Shown: piece after piece, positions 59,234 through 64,000 of the stretch
Layout: each line of letters opens with the position of its first letter
Position numbering within the stretch: the stretch's first letter is position 1
From: Celeribacter baekdonensis B30
GTDB taxonomy: Bacteria > Pseudomonadota > Alphaproteobacteria > Rhodobacterales > Rhodobacteraceae
NCBI RefSeq assembly: GCF_000299875.1
Contig: NZ_AMRK01000003.1
Location: 310,001-374,000 of the forward strand
Direction: 5' to 3'
Length of the DNA stretch: 64,000 bases
The notes under the pieces: generated by a model
The model's input: only the letters and a program-made list of their open reading frames with translations
The model's database searches: none
What the model was told of the DNA's origin: nothing
Program-made: the position numbers and the translations under genes

Positions 59234-59368
59234 ATGGGAAAAGGCGACAACAAGCGCGGCAATAAAGAAGTCAAAAAGCCGAAACAAGAAAAGACCAAGG
59301 TCTTGGCCACAGCGAATTTTGGCGCGGCCAAGCCAATGTCTTTGGGCGAAAAGAAAAAGGGCAAGTGA
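59234..59368 (+). CDS. Small Lys-rich protein (44 aa)
   Basis: A 44-residue basic peptide with Lys at about one third of positions (MGKGDNKRGNKEVKKPKQEK, closing LGEKKKGK) and no membrane segment. GGGAG lies 8 bp before the ATG at 59234. Short Lys-rich proteins starting MGKGD(N)K occur in other alphaproteobacteria, without known function. Nucleic-acid binding is plausible from charge alone. Confidence 0.65.
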   Translation: MGKGDNKRGNKEVKKPKQEKTKVLATANFGAAKPMSLGEKKKGK

Positions 59369-59465
59369 TCTGAGCGGGACAGGGTGCAAAACTGCAAAGC
59401 TGTTTTGCCCTTGAGGCCCACAGTCGTCCCGGTCATGGTGGCGCGCACGCTATAGTGGAGCCGCC

Positions 59466-60362
59466 ATGACCCTCGCCCCTGACCTGACCCTTCTCAAAGC
59501 CGGAAATCTGCGCGGCGCGCTGTTGATGGTCATGGCCATGGCCGGGTTCTCGATCGAGGATATGGCGCTGAAATCGGTCACCGCGCATGTGCCGGTGGGC
59601 GAAGTGTTGATCCTGTTCGGTCTGGGCGGTTTGACGGTGTTTGCCCTGCTGACACGTCAGCGCCGCGAACGGATTTTTCACCCGATCCTCTTCACCCGCG
59701 TGATGGCCATTCGCGCCCTGTTTGAAATGATGGGCCGGGTGTTTTTCACCCTTTCTCTGGCGCTCACCGCCCTCTCCACCACCTCCGCGATTTTGCAAGC
59801 CACGCCTTTGGTCGTGGCCGCCGCCGGCGTTTTGATCTTTCGCGAAAAGGTCTCGCCGCTGCGATGGGCCTTGATCGCATTGGGCTTTGTCGGCGTGTTG
59901 ATGGTGCTCAGGCCGGGGCTGTCGGGCTTTACGCCGCTGTCGATATTGGCAGTTCTGGGCATGATCGGCTTTGCCGGGCGCGATCTGGCCACCCGCGCCG
60001 CGCCCCCGATCCTGTCCTATGCGCAATTGGGCGTCACGGGCTTTGCCGCGCTTATCCCCTCGGGCGCGATCCTGTTGCTCTGGGGCGGCGCGTGGGTGAT
60101 GCCCTCGCTGGTCGATCTGGCGTTTTTGTCAGTGGCGGTGGTCGTCGGGGTGATCGCCTACACCGGCATCACCATGGCGATGCGCATGGGCGAATTGTCG
60201 GTGGTCACGCCGTTTCGCTATGTGCGCCTGTTGTTCGCAATGATCCTGGGCGCGCTGGTCTTTGGCGAGCGCCCCGACGCGATGGAACTGGCGGGGGGCG
60301 CAGTGATTGTCAGTGCCGGTGTGTTGTTGATGCTCAGTTCGCGGCGGCGGCGCGCCGCCTGA
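59466..60362 (+). CDS. DMT family transporter (EamA)
   Basis: 298 aa with ten helices in two EamA repeats. The first repeat shows LLMVMAMAGFSIEDMALKSV and LSTTSAILQATPLVVAAAGVLIFREKVSPLRWALIALGFVGVLMVLRPG. The second ends YVRLLFAMILGALVFGERPDAMELAGGAVIVSAGVLLM. The substrate is unknown. It converges with DUF2189 (15 bp between stops). Confidence 0.92.
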   Translation: MTLAPDLTLLKAGNLRGALLMVMAMAGFSIEDMALKSVTAHVPVGEVLILFGLGGLTVFALLTRQRRERIFHPILFTRVMAIRALFEMMGRVFFTLSLALTALSTTSAILQATPLVVAAAGVLIFREKVSPLRWALIALGFVGVLMVLRPGLSGFTPLSILAVLGMIGFAGRDLATRAAPPILSYAQLGVTGFAALIPSGAILLLWGGAWVMPSLVDLAFLSVAVVVGVIAYTGITMAMRMGELSVVTPFRYVRLLFAMILGALVFGERPDAMELAGGAVIVSAGVLLMLSSRRRRAA

Positions 60363-60377
60363 TCCGGCGCAACTGGG

Positions 60378-61148
60378 TCACACCAAAGCCCGGCGGTAGA
60401 GGTGCCATGTTGCATGGCCCATCACCGGCAAGACGATGAACAGGCCCAAAAACAACGGGATCAGCGCCAAGATCGACAGTATCGCAATCAGTCCGGCCCA
60501 GATCAACATCACCCAGAAATTGTCTTTGACCACGCGAAACGACAACAGCATGGCAGTGACGAAATCGACCTCTTTGTCCAACAGATGCGGCAGGGACGTG
60601 ACCGTGAGGGAGAACAGCAAAAAGGCGAACAGGCTGCCCACGCCCAGTTCAACCGCGATCATGGTCAAACCGTTCGGAGTCAAGAAGACCTCATAGGAAG
60701 AGCTGATATTGGTCATCGCCGAGAGGCCCATGAAGAGCGCAAAGAGCATATGGGCAAAGAACGACCAGAACAGCACATAGATGACGATGATCGCCCCCAT
60801 CCACGGGATTTGCCGGTCTTTTTCGGCCTTCACCACGCTTAGGACTTGATACCAATCGAGCACTGCCCCCGCCTCCATCCGGCGCGAAACCTCATAGAGG
60901 CCAACGGCGGCAAAGGGCGCAAACAGCGGGAAGGCCAGCGAGAAGGCAAAGGTCCACGCCACCGTGCCCGCGCCAAACAGGACAAACCCAAACCCGATCA
61001 GCACATAGACGGCGGAAAAGAAAATCCCAAAAGCGGGCGCGCGGCGAAAATCGCGCCAGCCGCCGCGCAGGGCGGCGCGTAAATCCGAGATCGTTAAATG
61101 CGCCACATCGGGCACCGGGGCCGCAGCCACCGCCTGAACCTGTTCCAT
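60378..61148 (-). CDS. DUF2189 domain-containing membrane protein
   Basis: 256 aa with about six helices. The DUF2189 pattern is ISDLRAALRGGWRDFRRAPAFGIFFSAVYVLIGF, GLYEVSRRMEAGAVLDWYQVL and the closing MLLSFRVVKDNFWVMLIWAGLIAILSILALIPLFLGLFIVLPVMGHATWHLYRRAL. Function is unknown. It is divergent from the MerR gene. Confidence 0.9.
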   Translation of the reverse strand: MEQVQAVAAAPVPDVAHLTISDLRAALRGGWRDFRRAPAFGIFFSAVYVLIGFGFVLFGAGTVAWTFAFSLAFPLFAPFAAVGLYEVSRRMEAGAVLDWYQVLSVVKAEKDRQIPWMGAIIVIYVLFWSFFAHMLFALFMGLSAMTNISSSYEVFLTPNGLTMIAVELGVGSLFAFLLFSLTVTSLPHLLDKEVDFVTAMLLSFRVVKDNFWVMLIWAGLIAILSILALIPLFLGLFIVLPVMGHATWHLYRRALV

Positions 61149-61243
61149 AAACTCTCCCTGTCGGCTCTGCGCCGTTCTCCTCGCCGCAAGTTCACGACAA
61201 AATGTCGCAGCCTGTCAAGCACGCGTGAGGTGCAAATCCGCTC

Positions 61244-61274
61244 TTGACTTAGAGTTCGCTCAAAGCCCTAGGGT
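61244..61274 (+). promoter_or_regulatory. MerR-type promoter with 19-bp spacer
   Basis: A TTGACT (-35, 61244-61249) and TAGGGT (-10-like, 61269-61274) are separated by 19 bp. The spacer holds an inverted repeat CTTAGAG-TTCG-CTCAAAG (61248-61265, one mismatch). An overlong spacer with an internal dyad is the hallmark of MerR-activated promoters. It lies 28 bp upstream of the MerR gene, pointing to autoregulation. Confidence 0.65.
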
Positions 61275-61301
61275 CAAAAGCGTCGAAGAAAAGAGGGTGG
61301 C

Positions 61302-61745
61302 ATGAAGATCGGAGATTTGGCGAAACGCACCGGGATCACGGCCCACACCATTCGCTATTACGAACGGATCGGGCTTTTGCCCCATGCCCATCGCGATGGC
61401 TCCGGGCGGCGCGATTATGGCGAAGACAGCGTGGTCTGGATCGGGTTTCTGTCCCGGTTGAAAACCACCGGAATGCCGATCCGCGACATGCTCCGCTATG
61501 CCAGGCTGCGCGCCCAAGGCGACAGCACCGGCCCGGCGCGCGCCGCACTTTTGAGCGAACATCGCGATCGGGTGCGTGCACATCTGGCCGAGCTACAAAG
61601 CGCCCTCACCGTCCTCGACACCAAAATCGCCGGATATGGCGAGACTGAAGGGACGGACCCAAATGACGCAGACTCAAATGACACCGACACACACACCACC
61701 ACAGACCCGACTGGAACGCGGCACGGCCGCCATGGCCGCGATTGA
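61302..61745 (+). CDS. MerR family transcriptional regulator
   Basis: 147 aa. An N-terminal MerR winged helix (MKIGDLAKRTGITAHTIRYYERIGLLPHAHRDGSGRRDYGED) and a long coiled coil (about residues 80-110) are present. The tail (from about 115) is Thr/Asp-rich and overlaps the start of the next gene. No metal-binding Cys motif is seen, so it probably senses an organic or redox signal. It is probably cotranscribed with the carboxymuconolactone decarboxylase. Confidence 0.92.
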   Translation: MKIGDLAKRTGITAHTIRYYERIGLLPHAHRDGSGRRDYGEDSVVWIGFLSRLKTTGMPIRDMLRYARLRAQGDSTGPARAALLSEHRDRVRAHLAELQSALTVLDTKIAGYGETEGTDPNDADSNDTDTHTTTDPTGTRHGRHGRD

Positions 61746-62202
61746 CGGTGAGGCAGGCGAAAACGTCATCGCTTCGCTGGCCGGGATCGCACCGGATTTT
61801 GCCACCTACCTGTTGGAATTTCCCTTTGGCGACATTTACAGCCGCCCGGACCTCAGCCTGCGCGACCGCGAAATCGCCACCATCGCCGCGCTTTGCGCCA
61901 TGGGCACAGCGCGCCCGCAATTGGAGGTCCATATTGAAGCCGGGATGAATGTCGGCCTGACGCGGGTGGAGATCACCGAGATCCTGATGCAAATGTCCAT
62001 CTACGCCGGCTTCCCCGCCGCGCTCAACGGCTTTGCGGCAGCCAAGGCCGTGTTCGCACGTCGAGAGGATCAGGGGATCTACCCCCCCTCTTGCGGATCA
62101 ATCACAGGTGATGAAAACCGTGAATTTTGTTGCCTGCTCAGCCAGTTCAATGGGCGAAAGTGGAGATATAATGTCACTCATCACCGGCGTCACAGAGTTT
62201 AG
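61663..62202 (+). CDS. Carboxymuconolactone decarboxylase (AhpD-like) family protein, extended tail
   Basis: The core (about residues 15-130) matches the CMD/AhpD family: LRDREIATIAALCAMGTARPQLEVHIEAGMNVGLTRVEITEILMQMSIYAGFPAALNGFAAAKAVFA. Here the enzyme's usual Cys pair is not evident. The last about 40 residues (from IYPPSC) look unlike the family and overlap by 105 bp with the antisense protease. A C7 run (62082-62088) precedes the odd tail; one extra C would place a stop at 62109-62111. The start overlaps MerR by 83 bp; ATG 61678 is an alternative. Confidence 0.75.
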   Translation: MTQTQMTPTHTPPQTRLERGTAAMAAIDGEAGENVIASLAGIAPDFATYLLEFPFGDIYSRPDLSLRDREIATIAALCAMGTARPQLEVHIEAGMNVGLTRVEITEILMQMSIYAGFPAALNGFAAAKAVFARREDQGIYPPSCGSITGDENREFCCLLSQFNGRKWRYNVTHHRRHRV

Positions 62203-63534
62203 GGATAAAAAAAGACGCGCTGCCTCACCTCGAATCGCAAAGTTGATGTTTTGCGGAATATCTCCAATGGCATCGGCCACCACCATCGCATCGAGTTTTG
62301 ACACAACAACCCCCAAGACCGCGCCCGTGTCAGAGAGGACAGGCCCGCCAGAATTACCGGGCTGAACGGGAGCGGAGATTTGCATGGTCGTCTCCTCTCC
62401 CCCAAGGCCTGTCACACTCGAAACAGCCCCGCGTGTCACATTCACACCGCCAAGCAACCCGGCCAACGGGTATCCGACAACAATGACGTCTTGATTGAGG
62501 CGGGCGGTGGATGGGGAAAAAGGCGCAATCTGTGTGCCTAAACTATCCGATGATTGCACAAGGGCCAAATCAAAGCTGGTTGAGACCGTTATGAGCTCGG
62601 CGGGCATACCATTGACCTCAAGGCTATTGCATCCCTCAACCACATGCGCATTGGTCAGAACGTGTCCGGCGTCAGAGACGATAAACCCTGTGCCTGAAGA
62701 CGATCCATCTGAGGCTTCTTCAGAGGATCTGGGCGGAGTGGCGACAGCCGTTTCTTGACCGTCCCGCTCTGCCGCATCAAGGAGATCCGCCGCTGTCGCA
62801 GCAATGGAGAAAAGGTAACCTCCGCGGGGTACATAAAGCTGAGCGTATTTCTCTGTCGCGATGCTGGCCGCCACAGCGGCCAAAAGGGCGGCGTCTTGGC
62901 GTTCGGCAGAAATCATCAGCGTTGACCACTGCCCCTGCCAAAACAGTGATCGTACATAAAGCGTTTGGCCGGACGCGTTTGTGGCAGAGGTGATCGCCAT
63001 CCCCTGTTTCCGCACAGTGTATATGGGGTTTGGCCCAGCGTGAAAACGGTACGCATACTCATGCAATGCTTCGGCCTTTCGTAAATCGCCAAAGCCGATG
63101 GAATAGTTCAGCGAACTTTTCGAGTGCTCATAGTTTAACAAATTTGGCGTGGATTGAGCTTCGATAAGCGCCTGCGTCGGGATCAGAAAAGACAGGCCTA
63201 AACTGTCATAATATCTGATCTCCCAACCATCGCGTTCCAAAAAATCGGCGGCCAAATACGCGATGAGCGCTGCATGTATTTCAAGGGGTGCCTCATCAAA
63301 GGTGTCCCGTGCATAACGCGTTATGGCAGTGTCGGAAATGCGGCCCCATGCTCCGTCTAAAAGGCCATTGTAGTGACCTTCCAGTGCCAACCCTAGTTGC
63401 AAGAAACGCAATTCATTTTGACTGTAGTGACTTGGTGTGAAGGGCGTAAAAAGGTGATCGTACTCCTGCGACACGGCCTGGTCTGGCTGCAGAGCAAGCC
63501 AAACACAAAGCAAAACGCGCAGAATTGCATTCAT
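62098..63534 (-). CDS. Secreted trypsin-like serine protease with N-terminal peptidoglycan-binding-like domain
   Basis: 478 aa. A signal peptide (ILRVLLCVWLALQPDQAVSQ) is followed by a peptidoglycan-binding-like segment (LQLGLALEGHYNGLLDGAWGRISDTAITRYA, about residues 45-75). A C-terminal S1/HtrA-like protease domain follows, with a triad of His (LTNAHVVEG, about 297), Asp (SFDLALVQ, about 322) and Ser (QPGNSGGPV, about 395). No PDZ domain is seen. The ATG at 63534 follows GGAGG at good spacing; a GTG two codons earlier is too close. Its end overlaps the CMD gene. Confidence 0.88.
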   Translation of the reverse strand: MNAILRVLLCVWLALQPDQAVSQEYDHLFTPFTPSHYSQNELRFLQLGLALEGHYNGLLDGAWGRISDTAITRYARDTFDEAPLEIHAALIAYLAADFLERDGWEIRYYDSLGLSFLIPTQALIEAQSTPNLLNYEHSKSSLNYSIGFGDLRKAEALHEYAYRFHAGPNPIYTVRKQGMAITSATNASGQTLYVRSLFWQGQWSTLMISAERQDAALLAAVAASIATEKYAQLYVPRGGYLFSIAATAADLLDAAERDGQETAVATPPRSSEEASDGSSSGTGFIVSDAGHVLTNAHVVEGCNSLEVNGMPAELITVSTSFDLALVQSSDSLGTQIAPFSPSTARLNQDVIVVGYPLAGLLGGVNVTRGAVSSVTGLGGEETTMQISAPVQPGNSGGPVLSDTGAVLGVVVSKLDAMVVADAIGDIPQNINFAIRGEAARLFLSLNSVTPVMSDIISPLSPIELAEQATKFTVFITCD

Positions 63535-63588
63535 TTCCACCTCCTCCCCTACAGTGTTCCCGCTTCAGTGGGCAAGATCATGACGCAC

Positions 63589-64000
63589 TCAATGCGTCAG
63601 CAAATAGGACAGAGGCACGATCGAGACCGCCGCCGCGCGGTTGCCCAGGGACCATTCGGCCAGAGCCTGAAGTGTCTCCGGTCTTGAGCGGCCCAAGAGG
63701 ACGATTTTCTCGTCAATATTGGCGCGGAAGGCTGCTTGGTCGAGGAACCGTTTGATCGCGGCGATGTCTTGGCCGCGGCCATCGAAATCGCGAAACACAA
63801 GGGCGGCGGGCGCATCGGCCCGCTGGGCTTCCTGCTCCAAGGCATTGAGCCCCCGCGGGAAGGTCAAAAGCCCCCGCCCGCTGTCCTGGGCGCTGGCCAC
63901 GACTTGGGCGGCGATGGTGCGCGAGCTTTGGAAGGTGCCCGAGGGGACGTCCAAAAAGCCAATAGACACCGGCACAAGCTCAGCGGCCTGTTGCAAGGTC
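63589..64000 (-). CDS. Divergent polysaccharide deacetylase (YibQ-like), partial
   Basis: The visible part is the C-terminal about 137 residues of a YibQ/DUF610-type divergent polysaccharide deacetylase: SIGFLDVPSGTFQSSRTIAAQVVASAQDSGRGLLTFPRGLNALEQEAQRADAPAALVFRDFDGRGQDIAAIKRFLDQAAFRA, then LLGRSRPETLQALAEWSLGNRA near the end. The frame continues past the right edge. This is a NodB-like fold lacking classical motifs; it often neighbours envelope peptidase genes. Function unknown. Confidence 0.75.
   Translation of the reverse strand, partial: TLQQAAELVPVSIGFLDVPSGTFQSSRTIAAQVVASAQDSGRGLLTFPRGLNALEQEAQRADAPAALVFRDFDGRGQDIAAIKRFLDQAAFRANIDEKIVLLGRSRPETLQALAEWSLGNRAAAVSIVPLSYLLTH

Overview
The window is chromosomal DNA of an alphaproteobacterium, most likely of the Rhodobacteraceae (Roseobacter group). 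The reasons are the high GC content, the gene order glnB-glnA and yajC-secDF-Mth938-ccmABCDG near serS, a fused SecDF, an alphaproteobacterial-type SOS box (GAAC-N7-GAAC) before uvrA, and RTX proteins ending in Hint domains. Genus was not determined. Most genes are ordinary core genes; the accessory material is confined to a few spots.

Layout. 1-3.5 kb: holB (cut by the left edge), a TatD nuclease, an MBL-fold hydrolase and an AEC permease, tightly packed on +. 3.5-8.9 kb: two divergent RTX/Hint proteins, tRNA-Leu(UAG) and a small Cys-less Hint-like protein; this is the main accessory island. 9-12.7 kb: nnr (NAD(P)HX repair), preceded by a duplicated copy of its own 5' end, then glnB-glnA with a terminator. 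12.8-21.5 kb: DUF1284, an orphan hypothetical, DUF6314, a GAF protein, purB, a small secreted Cys peptide, an orphan FliG-like protein, an EamA exporter, an LpxL-like acyltransferase, a lone Cache-like sensor domain and a DUF1223 protein. 21.8-24.6 kb: acnA. 24.6-25.4 kb: a frameshifted RipA-like membrane protein gene. 25.4-31.1 kb: EVE, DUF3445 (heme-dependent N-demethylase-like), flavin reductase, GST with a divergent WYL regulator, ArsC-like protein, metY. 31.1-37.5 kb: ccmG-D-C-B-A, Mth938, secDF and yajC, all on -. 37.6-45.3 kb: a VOC protein, a pentapeptide-repeat membrane protein, serS, GNAT, NUDIX and uvrA. 45.3-55.4 kb: a rhodanese, a LysR regulator, lpd, DUF924, an MFS transporter, queA and a 1152-aa AsmA/YhdP-like protein. 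55.5-64 kb: bcp, a ferritin-like protein, M23 peptidase with bactofilin, a 44-aa Lys-rich protein, EamA, DUF2189, MerR with a carboxymuconolactone decarboxylase, a secreted trypsin-like protease, and a partial YibQ-like deacetylase cut by the right edge.

How genes work together. glnB/glnA form the nitrogen-sensing and glutamine-synthesis pair. The ccm genes export haem and reduce apocytochrome c, downstream of the Sec accessory genes. M23 peptidase plus bactofilin is an envelope-shape module with overlapping reading frames. The GST/WYL and MerR loci each carry a readable operator. No CRISPR array, prophage, insertion sequence or obvious defence island was seen. The least explained material is the RTX/Hint cluster, the tandemly duplicated gene starts (nnr and the MFS gene), and the pentapeptide-repeat gene beside serS.
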